From NCBI GenBank assembly GCA_910586825.1, contig CAJUJF010000001.1, positions 161,715-182,837 on the forward strand: a stretch of 21,123 bases of DNA. Reading direction: 5' to 3'. The stretch is from an uncultured Christensenellaceae bacterium. GTDB lineage: Bacteria; Bacillota; Clostridia; Christensenellales; Borkfalkiaceae. This document shows positions 12,301 through 16,888 of the stretch, piece after piece. The notes below the pieces were generated by a model. The model did not search any database, was not told the origin of the DNA, and worked only from the letters and a program-made list of their open reading frames with translations. The translations under genes were made by a program, and so were the position numbers. Position 1 is the first letter of the stretch. Each line of letters opens with the position of its first letter.

Positions 12301-15300
12301 TTACCTATAACGGGACCAAGCAGGTGCGCAAAGCGTATACCGACGAATCGCTCGGCCTGATTAACGGAGACGAGTGCCGCGTGCTGGTCGGGGACGAAAC
12401 CGTCGATTACGGTCAGGTGGACGCGGGTACGGGTTATCCCGTGAAAGCGCTCGGCACGAGCAATCCCAATTACGTGCTTTCGGCTGACGCGACCAATCTG
12501 GAAACGACTTTCGACATTAAGAAGGCGAACCGTACGGGAATGTATTTCCCGAGAAAGACGACGGCGTACGACGCTCCGTTCGAGCTCACCGTATCGGGGA
12601 ATGCGGAAGACGGAGAAGTGACCTTTGCGGTTGCCGATCTTTCTTTCGCGATGGTCGAAGCGAACGAAAACGGAACGGTCAACGTATTCACGCCCGTGAA
12701 AGTCGGAAAGGTCAACGTGACGGCAACGGTCGGCGAAACGAAGAACTATCTTGCCGGTACGCTTACCGACGAGTTCGAAATCACGATGAGTACGCTTTCT
12801 GTAAGCCTTGCCGTAAATTCGGTCATTTACGGCGATACGCTTACCTTGTCGCTGATCGGCAACGAAGGCGGCGGGAAAGCGACTTACAGCATGGTATCGG
12901 GCTACGGCGCTTATGCGCGGATCGGTACGAATCCCGAAACGAACGAAAACGACCTGTTTGTCACGAGACACGCGGGCGTAGTTCGCGTTCGCGTCCGCAT
13001 TCCCGCGACCGAAAATTATTCGGCTTACGACGGTGAACACGTGATCACGATCGAGCGCCGCGAGGTCGCGGTGAATTGGGGCACCCTCGAACACACGTAC
13101 GACGGAAGACCGTTCATTCCCACGCCTACGATCACGCCGTTGATCAACAACGATCGGGTGAGCGTTTACGTGACCAGCAACGGCTATCCCGGCGGGACGC
13201 AGGGCGCGACGGAAGCGGGCGGATATACCGCGACGATTCAGTCGGGCGGAATTCTGAACAACGGGTATAACGATTACGTGATTACCGACAGAACGACGAT
13301 GACTGCGGAATTCAACATCGGTCAGGCGCCGATTTCGTTCGAAATTACGTCTACGCGCGGCAACGTGGGCACGCCGTTGAAGCTGGAAGTGAGCAACAAT
13401 CCCGGAAAGGGCGAAATTACCTATCAGATCATGAACGGCACGGGTTCCGCAGAGTTTGTCGAAGGCAAGACGGACGAGATTTTGCCGACCTCGACGGGAA
13501 CGGTGATCGTCACGGCGACGATCGCCGCGACGAAGAACTATCTCGGCAACAGCGCCCGCGCCCTTGTCGTGATCGATAAACCGATGGCGAGGATCACCCT
13601 CGATCAGAAGAGCGTGATTTACGACTCCACCATTCCGCTTACGATCAAAATCGACGGAAAGGAAACGACGATCACGCCCACGTATTACGTCATGGGCGTA
13701 ACGGGGAATGCAAACATTGCCGACGGCAAGATCACGGGTACGAAAGCGGGCGTGATCAGCATTACAATCACGACGGGCGAAACGCCGCAATACGCGGCAA
13801 GCAGCGTAACGGTGGAATTTACCGTAAAACCCAAGCCGATCGAGGGCATCGAATGGACGATTCCCGAGGGATTCTTTACCTATAACGGCAAAGAGCAGGC
13901 GCCGACTGCCGTCGTGCAAGGACTGCGCGCGGGCGACGTGTGCGAAGCGATCGTGAAAGGCTATGTAGACGCGGGCGGATTCACGCGGGACGAAGAGGGG
14001 AACTATATCGGAACGAACGGCGCGTACCGCGCGACGGTAGTCGGACTTTCCAACGACAACTACACGCTCGAAGGGGTGTCTTCCGACGTCGAGCTGGTTT
14101 CCGACGCTTACATGATCAAGAAGAAGCCGATCACCGTCGAACTCGTTACCGGGCTCGTGACGGTAGGAGAAACGCTCACGCTGAGCATCAAAGACAAACC
14201 GGACGGCGCGACGGTCACTTACGAGATCCGGCCTGGCGGCGACGGCGCGGCGGAATGGGTTTCTCAGGCCGATGGAATTTTGAGGGGTACGGAGCTGGGC
14301 ACGGTGTATATCTATGCCGAAGTTTCCGAAACGAAGAACTACGAGCAGGGTTCGAATACCGTCGAGCTCGAAATCAAGAAACCTCCCGCGCCCGTCAGAA
14401 TGGTGGATACGGTCGCGACTTACGGGATCGACTTCATTCTCGACGTGATCGGGTCGGGCGGCGGCGAAGTCACTTACGAAATGAACAGCGACGCGGATAA
14501 GGTATACGGAACCATTATGGATTCCATTCTCATGCCGCGCAAAGTCGGTAAGTTCACGATCAAGATCAAAGTCGGCGAATCCGATGAGTACCGCGAAACG
14601 GAAGTGACTGCAGAAATTACGATCGTTCCCTGTCCCGTCGTGCTCGAATGGACGGTTCCGGAAGAGGGATTCACGTACAACGGCAAAGAACAGGCGCCTA
14701 CGGCAACGCCCAAATATCTCTATTACGGAGACAACGCGTTCGCCGTGACCGTGACGGGCGGCGTCGAAGCCGGTTCGTACGTTGCAAGAGCGACCGCGTT
14801 GGCGAACGAGAACTATACGCTCGTCGGCGTAGAGAACGAATCGAATCTTACCTGCGCATTCGAAATCAAGAAGAAGACGGTGACGTTTACTTGGGAAGAT
14901 GCGGAATACGTATATAACGGCAAGGCACAGGCGCCAAAAATTCTGATTGCGGACGGCGTGATCTGTTCGGATGAAGACGGGAATTCGGACGAACTCACGG
15001 TGACCGTCGCCGGCAATATCGACGCGGGCGATTATACCGCGGTCGCATCGGCCGTTTCGAATAATAACTACACGCTGGAAGGGAATGCGGAAGAAGCGTT
15101 GAGCAAACAGTATACGATCAAGCCGGCGGAAGTCGTATTGGAATGGGGAGAAACCTCGCTCGAATACAACGGCGGCATGCAAATGCCGCAGGTCGGGATC
15201 AAAGCGGACAGTTTATTCGTCCGCGAAGATTCCGAAGACGGCTTGCCCGACGAATGTCTGATCCTCACCAAAGAGGGCGAACAGCGCAATGTGGGCGTCG

Positions 15301-16670
15301 GTTATACGGCGAAAGTGCTTACGGTTTCCAATAAAAACTACGTTCTTCCCGCAGAGGCGACGAAGGAATTCGAAATTACGCCGCTTACGGTCGTGATCGA
15401 TTGGGCAGAAAAAGAACTCGTGTACAACGCGACGCAACAACACCCTGCGTATACCTTTAACCGTCTCTCCGCCGATGACGTTCAGGACGACGTCGATCTG
15501 ACGTTTACGTTCGAACGCGAAACGGACGGCATCAACGTCGGCAAGTATACCGTCAAGGTTTCGTTGAGCGGCAACGACGCGGGCAATTACAAACTCGCTT
15601 CCGAAGACGAGAGTCTCGAATTCGATATCGTCGCCAAGGAAATCACCGTATTGGTTCAGACGCTCGATATTACGGCGGACTACACGGGCGAGGCGATTAC
15701 GCTCGGCGAATGGTACCGTCTCGTGACGGAGGGCTTGGAGGGAGACGACGCGAAACTTGCGCTCGGCGACCTGTTCGATCTGAGCGGTCTTGCGCTCGAA
15801 CCGCTGTTCATTGACGAACAGGGCAACGAGCTGACTTCCGTTTCCGAATGGGGCAGTTACGCGATCCGTCCCGCGAAGTATCCCGAGTCGCTTTCCGGTA
15901 AGACGGATCCCTGCAATTACAGCGTTAAGATTGCGGAAGATACCGACTACGGAACGCTGAAAATCAAAGGTTCGGAATACCTTCAAGTGACCGAAGATTC
16001 CGTTTATCAGTTCCAGTTCATGAAGCCGATCGGCGCGAGCGGAGACGTGTTGCGTACGACGTACGGCGAGGCTTCGTACGTACACGGAAAGGACGACGAA
16101 ACGTTTGACCGCGTCGTTCTGGGACAGATTTCCCCGAACACTTCCGTAAAAGCGTTCCTCGAAAACGTCGTGAATCCCGAAAAGGCGAGGATTTACCGTG
16201 CGGACGGGACGATCGTGTACGACTGCGGTACGGTTGCGGAAGCGTTCGAAGCAATGTTCGATAACGGAAACGCGTTGCCCGTCGGAACGGGCTGGTACGT
16301 CGCATACGGCGTTAAGTTGGAATACGCCGACGTCGTTTACTTGTCCGTGCTCGGCGACGTGGACGGCGACGGGGTCGTGAGCGCGAGCGACGCTTCCGCG
16401 GTCAACTCCGTCATCATCGGCGGGTTGAAGCTCGATGCGCTGGAATTCCGTCTGGCGGCGATGCTCTCCAATTCCGGGCGGATCACGGCGGCGGACACCG
16501 CGGCGATCAACGCGGTCATCATCGGCGTTGCCGAGATTTCGGATTACTTCACGTTTGTTCCAAAGCAGACGCCGGAACAGCCCGTCGAACCCGAAGTTTC
16601 GGAAGAGACGGGAAAGCCCGAAGAGACGCCTGACCAAACCGTCTCCGGCGAAGAAGGAAAAAACGAATAA
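3..16670 (+). CDS. Giant modular surface/secreted protein: beta-helix modules, YDG/MBG stalk, dockerin (5' partial)
   Basis: The frame is open from the first complete codon (position 3) to the TAA at 16668-16670, giving at least 5555 residues; the true start and any signal peptide lie upstream. Visible order: end of a beta-helix module (3-350), six beta-helix modules (351-5903), an Ig-like Y-x-W domain (5904-6240), a stalk of A (YNG/YDG) and B (YG/MBG) beta domains (6241-15638), a last Ig-like stretch, a pre-dockerin domain (15972-16349), a type I dockerin (16350-16559) and a Pro/Glu-rich tail. From family knowledge, such repeats form elongated extracellular rods and dockerins bind cohesins. 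I infer a giant adhesin-like or glycan-interacting protein attached through the dockerin. No LPXTG motif, C-terminal membrane helix, glycosidase or protease signature was recognised. Transcription ends at the terminator 22 bases downstream. Gene call very sure; function uncertain. Confidence 0.95.
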   Translation, partial: FASGIHLRGNANLELGGEIQIYNNVGGNLTRNLYHETNDVRYKIVSDIGPKFNVGITKTTNNYLNTEGLVFTEGWGEHYKTETSARASSAGGKFFADLNTIYEVIDNGSGTLMEKALWTINNAKNWSEAVAVSQAQKGTQQIVTLRSDWTANATSVTTTSYTTSYQEQYSTGFSSGALRVPSNANILLNMNGYTMNRGLSAARSYGCSFYTQGVLEIINDVDPLTGKSGGKGTIRGGFSSNTGSAIYFTSGSVTLRDIDITGNAGVYGAVYVTGNYKLTLGGSVQIYNNRETRSSTTLLRNIRLNNASSVIDIDSELTGTQIFTVYRQGRGAFTNGYGAHNDVTQRPAASRFDSEYLSGTNRDYTVQNIGEGDRQEAEMFCKNNMINWSYACAESVKTGEQQTFVLVDNWTAGTNSSYTTAFGTDSYYSYGGLYVPVNANVILDLNGFTLNRGLSSSTKRNYGYVIRVDGKLTIIDSATDENGVSTNAGRIINGWNSYSSTAYGGGAISVLSKGELTVLGGRIYNNHGEYGGISVYSSGKLNLGGNAQIYSNTMASNTSVVRNIYLQNASAKIGVVSEFTGAALANGQTFGVTRTSFGTLTENYSASGNTADPTVYFKSEMTSAGWAIDTEGSLDDKTLEASIFSTDPNTNWEYAVKMSLANDGQPWECKLHANWRANRDSSEPYVSGFWKSTNRTWSYYYYGALYVPAGANVILDLNGFYVHRNMNVYKSYGYAIYLNGGLEIIDSSEAKTGYITGGRSTNAGGIYVTGASAELKLNGGAVRGNRGQYAIYVASNAEFGIGGSGRVYSNTNSAGVAANVYLANANTNIRILSKFDDSVFASPQIGVARTTNNAVSPNGTRFTEGWSKFYDESADPAKYFFCDLTKDYRVVPYEIVTETTGPDAPPVESARDGDGTSGSVKTVEAAVFCHNNQKNWDDACQQSMNTGEWQTFTLYSDWTAPAAQSGYNYGTAFGYTTYHFTSGGLYVYSSAKIKMNLNGYTLSRGLSRAYNHGFVIRVNGQLEIVDEIDEKTGKQGGEGKITGGYNAYNGYAGGIAVYGGTLTLNGGNITGNRGTYTGGVSVSSGATFNVGGAAKIANNIRAKRYDAVAQAYVSVSSSDPLAQSNLYFASASGIVNVISPLTSGEKIGIWRAGNGVFTQGFGEHLGVTANPASYFTSEHEDYGVVEQDNVGENGEVLREAAMLSSLNDVNWLYTVQQSLANGGAERTFNLLKNWDASPNSSYGKAFGTHSTAFYYGGLLVPAGANVVLNLNGNSINRLNTGRVVIYVAGKLTIVDNSVLDPTKGSAGEIKGGSQGIYVYKGGECVMQTGNVTGNAAYGVHVYDGSFEMTGGAVTKNNGAYNMYVTAKGTLCLGGNPVIKEPSNAGSRNLYLAPSSVIRIISKFDDSVVIPVTRTGIGLLTEGWEEHNTVSSADGGETLRNVQEVFVSEDPLFRVRQQEYISKQTDESGNEQTVSRQEGYIVSYDNLTNWHYAVTTSLATGTTQTVRLYPANYDPDIGSGDKDEWTATASANGFGTLSSFINGALYVPQGASVILDLHGITLNRNLASARANGYAVYVAGELVIWNDGNGGSVTGGKNSSASSAGAIYIAAGGTCTLGMEGAGNTVVIENNLETSSSMSAGAIYTAGTLNMIDAQITGNEAVTSGAVLVARGGTFNMSGNSSIESNSGKESSAGAIYTAGETTVSGGTIKLNRGTAGAVYVANNGKFTMTEGEPDESGNTTSATISGNTGSTAGGIFVYNSSSAQFVMEKGIILNNTSTGAGGGGVYVAGVATMTGGSITGNTASPTSSTDDGGSGGGVYISTTGTFTMTGGSVTGNRGTNGLRAFSSATLNLGGSARIENNLSTDGAPSDMFITQTQVADIVEPFVAAEDGKPHIGVTREGAGVFTKNYGMMNKDADGKPLAAGTFFFSNMTMANGFDDDYEIAMTSATDPSACEVTVGVPVETPKALDKPKSYDGEEHVVITGFIPDKMKYEYVDLDGKGVPSDFRMVRAVDENGDEIWNIDYDKNGSEVKHEVYNFVSVHAGLYNVEFTPIGRYCWKDGGKGVVGTTAKFMVAGILAQRVVELEWSKGGTSDPWYVRGDGELTDENSAITFVYSRGVTQSPVARVKNLVTKDGVTDECIVSLTGDSGKEEANDPKGIYGDAATPYYVATALTLSNTDYTLKDDCEPADCDHFKAAYTITQAHLTGVELEESKKTAVYKTELALSVVNNYGDGEVTYRLATGSYAAGSIGAASLSGDRGELLMPLRTGMQKLSITVAETRNYFEATFEDEIEIKRAKISLKFDPAQVMYGSELDLRTVLSGATDVYTGEDGNEVTEQGAVTFLRVDNRKGMVQAETADGALTGKVTGMLVGDVRIHMSVAQMRNYEAVDDAYASLDVVPRTLDFSNAWIVGENGYPEFTYNGKEQVPALDASKIGNILDKDKSILFFIVSGGKTDANAPDDADDENFFYEACVQDIVDARGEKITNYVVTGSEGAVVRFRINRADVTVEIPVTEDAVYKQEYKLSVTVKAQLAAEDGTLSDTVILEGYGDVTYAVTNGADADGKGKASVNADLLTPMHTGAVSVVATVAQSRNFNLGTSGSATVTIGKAKMDDLRLDLDGVSFVYGTAVELAGLVKDNGDGENEGDCADQTGYGAPAFSVTEDVGGTGGKATVGETTGTFVPTHVGKVKITVNAAATHNYEAGVYEIEVEIAKRPIELEWGVKQSDGSVVWDNDAVYSVVYDGKRHNPEVRAVNTVGGEIVTVTLEDGAIDVAFAGGAISNHTAKPVSLSNENYTLDHAVNPTKEYTITPLQATIGWSEKKKFEYNGQVQYPEAFVANLVDREDTGAKDTCGVTVLGTKDAGSGLVAIVTGLLNPNYTLGTLTDADLSTEYEIVPKTVTLVWSNTTTLVYNGSDQAPTATVGNLESGDTCDVTVVGKQINAGGFDEAPDGSLVLNDTYIATAFALSNPNYTLNRYDENLDQLFDESGAPVKTEDSQKSFLIQRAPIEIDLESKSTVYGTDGTLSITGNVGNGGVAFSVADSSAATGKATITDNVITPVQAGVVYVTVTVEKTQNYLGKTEDIAYTIERLPVVLSWQDPIPNFVYNGTMQAPSATVTNLVYGDAPFGVTVQGSIDAGADLTASAIDVENKNYTVVNGSNLDCKFVIAPRPIAVVWSESELVYNGQEQYPAATAGNVVTRVGANAPDVCTLVVSGAIPAGDSWIATVTGIADNANYTLEGARDLKKPFVIKPRPVILEWTQTVLPYNGKEQGPIATILNLVPGDTCNLVFTGTGINVGNYTATATGVDNDNYTLDGVTDRTIPFSIVKAEMPLELTAEGLIYGTPFAFTLAGNPENGAVTWSLVNASDGSFSGNTFTPKRAGTVTVRVSVAATSNYLATTKDIDVEVAQRIAQFVWTNTDFGYDGTEKVPTASVGNPVAGDTVIVTVSGGEINAGNYTATATALSNDNYRIVNEISEDGADVNHVRQSYTINRASINVDITTRKALLGRDLQLAVSGNTANGDVTWLFYSGSGEDEVTSTEVEEAIITGSILKPLAAGTVHVKVIVAETRNTYGAEATADIVIEKGTLPLAFGDIIATYGSNFTVNVTGNLEDSPVVYTILSGGTGAAQKVTLEDSEADNVFKATRAGKITIQAHVAATENYDAATITIEIEIAKLPIEVLWNYAESGYVYNGASQAPSATVLNLIEGDTVNVTVNGQVNAGNGLTASVSAVDNANYTVVGAVNASTTFDILPKTVNSVTWDSTTRFTFDGQEHAPSATVPSNELIAGDQCDVIVSGAQSNAGSYIATATGLANPNYRLDAAQTFTQSFEIEMAKIDDLLSISPLQTNFGVNVTLSVLNNLGGGDVTFRIEKLGGDEKGDARLDGDTLVPLHVGKVRIIAVIAETMNTYGATVEAEFTINPGVLSLTLADNSVVYGDVLDLELLGNLENGAVTFGVRNPAAETDGKAELTADGLSLIPRHVGNVEVLVSVAATENYAAVSEFAIQIAVTPRPAAFTWEYAESYVYDKTEKRPVASVSNLVEGDNSFAVEVSGAVDAGKHTAKVVSLENPNYMIADGEATNQSGEFTILPKAIGIAWEENDFTYNGTKQVRKAYTDESLGLINGDECRVLVGDETVDYGQVDAGTGYPVKALGTSNPNYVLSADATNLETTFDIKKANRTGMYFPRKTTAYDAPFELTVSGNAEDGEVTFAVADLSFAMVEANENGTVNVFTPVKVGKVNVTATVGETKNYLAGTLTDEFEITMSTLSVSLAVNSVIYGDTLTLSLIGNEGGGKATYSMVSGYGAYARIGTNPETNENDLFVTRHAGVVRVRVRIPATENYSAYDGEHVITIERREVAVNWGTLEHTYDGRPFIPTPTITPLINNDRVSVYVTSNGYPGGTQGATEAGGYTATIQSGGILNNGYNDYVITDRTTMTAEFNIGQAPISFEITSTRGNVGTPLKLEVSNNPGKGEITYQIMNGTGSAEFVEGKTDEILPTSTGTVIVTATIAATKNYLGNSARALVVIDKPMARITLDQKSVIYDSTIPLTIKIDGKETTITPTYYVMGVTGNANIADGKITGTKAGVISITITTGETPQYAASSVTVEFTVKPKPIEGIEWTIPEGFFTYNGKEQAPTAVVQGLRAGDVCEAIVKGYVDAGGFTRDEEGNYIGTNGAYRATVVGLSNDNYTLEGVSSDVELVSDAYMIKKKPITVELVTGLVTVGETLTLSIKDKPDGATVTYEIRPGGDGAAEWVSQADGILRGTELGTVYIYAEVSETKNYEQGSNTVELEIKKPPAPVRMVDTVATYGIDFILDVIGSGGGEVTYEMNSDADKVYGTIMDSILMPRKVGKFTIKIKVGESDEYRETEVTAEITIVPCPVVLEWTVPEEGFTYNGKEQAPTATPKYLYYGDNAFAVTVTGGVEAGSYVARATALANENYTLVGVENESNLTCAFEIKKKTVTFTWEDAEYVYNGKAQAPKILIADGVICSDEDGNSDELTVTVAGNIDAGDYTAVASAVSNNNYTLEGNAEEALSKQYTIKPAEVVLEWGETSLEYNGGMQMPQVGIKADSLFVREDSEDGLPDECLILTKEGEQRNVGVGYTAKVLTVSNKNYVLPAEATKEFEITPLTVVIDWAEKELVYNATQQHPAYTFNRLSADDVQDDVDLTFTFERETDGINVGKYTVKVSLSGNDAGNYKLASEDESLEFDIVAKEITVLVQTLDITADYTGEAITLGEWYRLVTEGLEGDDAKLALGDLFDLSGLALEPLFIDEQGNELTSVSEWGSYAIRPAKYPESLSGKTDPCNYSVKIAEDTDYGTLKIKGSEYLQVTEDSVYQFQFMKPIGASGDVLRTTYGEASYVHGKDDETFDRVVLGQISPNTSVKAFLENVVNPEKARIYRADGTIVYDCGTVAEAFEAMFDNGNALPVGTGWYVAYGVKLEYADVVYLSVLGDVDGDGVVSASDASAVNSVIIGGLKLDALEFRLAAMLSNSGRITAADTAAINAVIIGVAEISDYFTFVPKQTPEQPVEPEVSEETGKPEETPDQTVSGEEGKNE
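4806..5585 (+). repeat. Expanded beta-helix coil array inside the sixth module
   Basis: About nine consecutive coils of roughly 23-37 residues follow one another here, each starting with a variant of S/T-AGAIY, GGVYV or GGIFV and ending with I-x-x-N. The other modules have two or three. Several adjacent coils remain very similar (two share MTGGS-x-TGN). Local coil duplication has made this module about 487 residues long, against 262-284 for its neighbours. Confidence 0.8.
4914..5099 (+). repeat. 27-base exact in-frame direct repeat (4914-4940 and 5073-5099)
   Basis: The two copies are identical over 27 bases and 159 bases apart, exactly 53 codons. Both encode SAGAIYTAG at the start of a beta-helix coil. 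The perfect DNA match amid otherwise diverged coils points to fairly recent duplication or gene conversion within the array. Confidence 0.85.
5904..6240 (+). other. Ig-like 'Y-x-W' domain joining beta-helix head to stalk
   Basis: After the last helix module the chain changes to KSYDGEEHVVITGF, then AGLYNVEF and RYCWKDG, then a closing strand. This AG-x-Y ... Y-x-W-x-DG layout is a common Ig-like repeat in clostridial surface proteins. The same layout occurs twice in the downstream membrane protein (18560-19048), linking the two genes by domain content. Confidence 0.6.
6241..15638 (+). repeat. Stalk of about 35 Ig-like beta domains, types A (YNG/YDG) and B (YG/MBG)
   Basis: Type A units (about 19 here) begin near a P-I/V-x-L-x-W strand, carry YNG-x-x-Q-x-P and N-L-x-x-GD, then AG-x-Y and N-x-NYTL; examples lie near 8480, 8740, 9310, 9795, 11070, 13880, 14675 and 15425. 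Type B units (16) carry a YG signature, a G-x-V-T-F/Y strand, a T-x-x-AG-x-V strand and ATENY or ETKNY. They match the YDG and MBG (YGX-type) families known from bacterial adhesins. Units are about 80-100 residues, so the stalk is long. The order of units is not random (see findings). The first units (6241-8450) are longer and more irregular than the later ones. Confidence 0.85.
15972..16349 (+). other. Pre-dockerin domain
   Basis: About 126 residues between the last Ig-like strand and the dockerin, with ISPNTSVKAFLENV, a RIYRADGTIVYDCG segment and VGTGWYVAYG. The pattern 'G-x-SP-T-x-V-x-x-L ... V-x-x-x-DG ... VGTG' directly before a dockerin recurs in clostridial extracellular proteins. It is probably a small beta domain that presents or spaces the dockerin. 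Function is inferred from position. Confidence 0.55.
16350..16559 (+). other. Type I dockerin domain, second calcium loop degenerate
   Basis: The first repeat, LGDVDGDGVVSASD, has a complete calcium loop: Asp at loop positions 1, 3, 5 and 12 and Ser at 9, followed by the helix ASAVNSVIIGG. The second repeat, LSNSGRITAADTAAINAVI, keeps the helix and the last Asp but lacks the acidic residues at positions 1, 3 and 5. Dockerins bind cohesins on scaffolding or surface proteins; no cohesin is visible in this window. The weakened second loop could lower calcium dependence or restrict binding to one face. Confidence 0.8.
16560..16667 (+). other. Pro/Glu-rich C-terminal tail
   Basis: About 36 residues follow the dockerin, dominated by Pro, Glu, Thr and Ser (for example QPVEPEVSEETGKPEETP). 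There is no hydrophobic segment, no LPXTG-like motif and no basic cluster, so this is not a standard sorting signal. It is probably a disordered extension. Confidence 0.7.
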
Positions 16671-16692
16671 AAGGTTGTCGGCATGAAAATTG

Positions 16693-16724
16693 CGGCGCGG
16701 TCTCGTTTGAGACCGCGCCGTTTT
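16693..16724 (+). terminator. Rho-independent terminator of the giant gene
   Basis: A perfect 12-bp stem (16693-16704 with 16709-16720, left arm CGGCGCGGTCTC) closes a GTTT tetraloop and is followed by TTTTCC. It starts 22 bases after the stop codon. The GC-rich stem and U run make this a strong intrinsic terminator. Confidence 0.9.
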
Positions 16725-16725
16725 C

Positions 16726-16756
16726 CGATTGATCGGCAGGAAGATCCTGCCAATCG
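16726..16756 (+). other. Second stem-loop after the terminator
   Basis: GGCAGGA (16735-16741) pairs with TCCTGCC (16745-16751) around an AGA loop. The flanks CGATT (16726-16730) and AATCG (16752-16756) extend the stem across a four-base bulge. No good T run follows directly, so it is either a backup terminator or a structural element, not a clear terminator on its own. Confidence 0.5.
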
Positions 16757-16766
16757 AGATAATATT

Positions 16767-16790
16767 TTATTTCGCAAAAATTTGAAATAA
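16767..16790. promoter_or_regulatory. AT-rich inverted repeat upstream of the promoter
   Basis: TTATTTC (16767-16773) and GAAATAA (16784-16790) are perfect inverted arms separated by 10 bases, ending 13 bases before the -35 element. It could be a regulator binding site or UP-like AT-rich DNA, but in such AT-rich sequence chance is a real alternative. Confidence 0.3.
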
Positions 16791-16803
16791 TCGGGGCGAA
16801 GTG

Positions 16804-16832
16804 TTGACGCTTGCGGGAAATCGTGATAAAAT
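16804..16832 (+). promoter_or_regulatory. Sigma-70-type promoter for the membrane-anchored protein gene
   Basis: TTGACG (16804-16809) and TAAAAT (16827-16832) are separated by exactly 17 bases. TGA directly before the -10 gives an extended -10 (TGn). Predicted transcription start is about 16839, leaving a leader of about 50 bases. A TATAAT at 16832-16837 is also present but would need a 22-base spacer. Confidence 0.75.
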
Positions 16833-16860
16833 ATAATATAAGGTCAAAATAGGGACACTA

Positions 16861-16871
16861 TACGATTCGTA
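16861..16871. promoter_or_regulatory. Small palindrome in the leader (TACGA-T-TCGTA)
   Basis: Perfect 5-bp arms flank a single T, lying between the predicted transcription start and the ribosome binding site. It is a candidate operator half or chance; 11 bases are too short to decide. Confidence 0.2.
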
Positions 16872-16877
16872 AAATTC

Positions 16878-16883
16878 GAGGAA
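16878..16883 (+). promoter_or_regulatory. Ribosome binding site fixing the ATG at 16889
   Basis: GAGGAA ends five bases before the ATG at 16889, the usual Shine-Dalgarno spacing. The ATG is directly followed by a basic then hydrophobic N-terminus, which supports this start. Confidence 0.85.
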
Positions 16884-16888
16884 CAAGT

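Noticed and set aside
16560..16667. C-terminal tail of the giant protein as an LPXTG-type sorting signal.
   Set aside because: There is no LPXTG-like motif, hydrophobic segment or basic end. The dockerin is the only visible attachment device.
16832..16837. TATAAT as the -10 element of the second gene's promoter.
   Set aside because: It would sit 22 bases from TTGACG, too far. TAAAAT at 16827-16832 gives the ideal 17-base spacing plus an extended -10.
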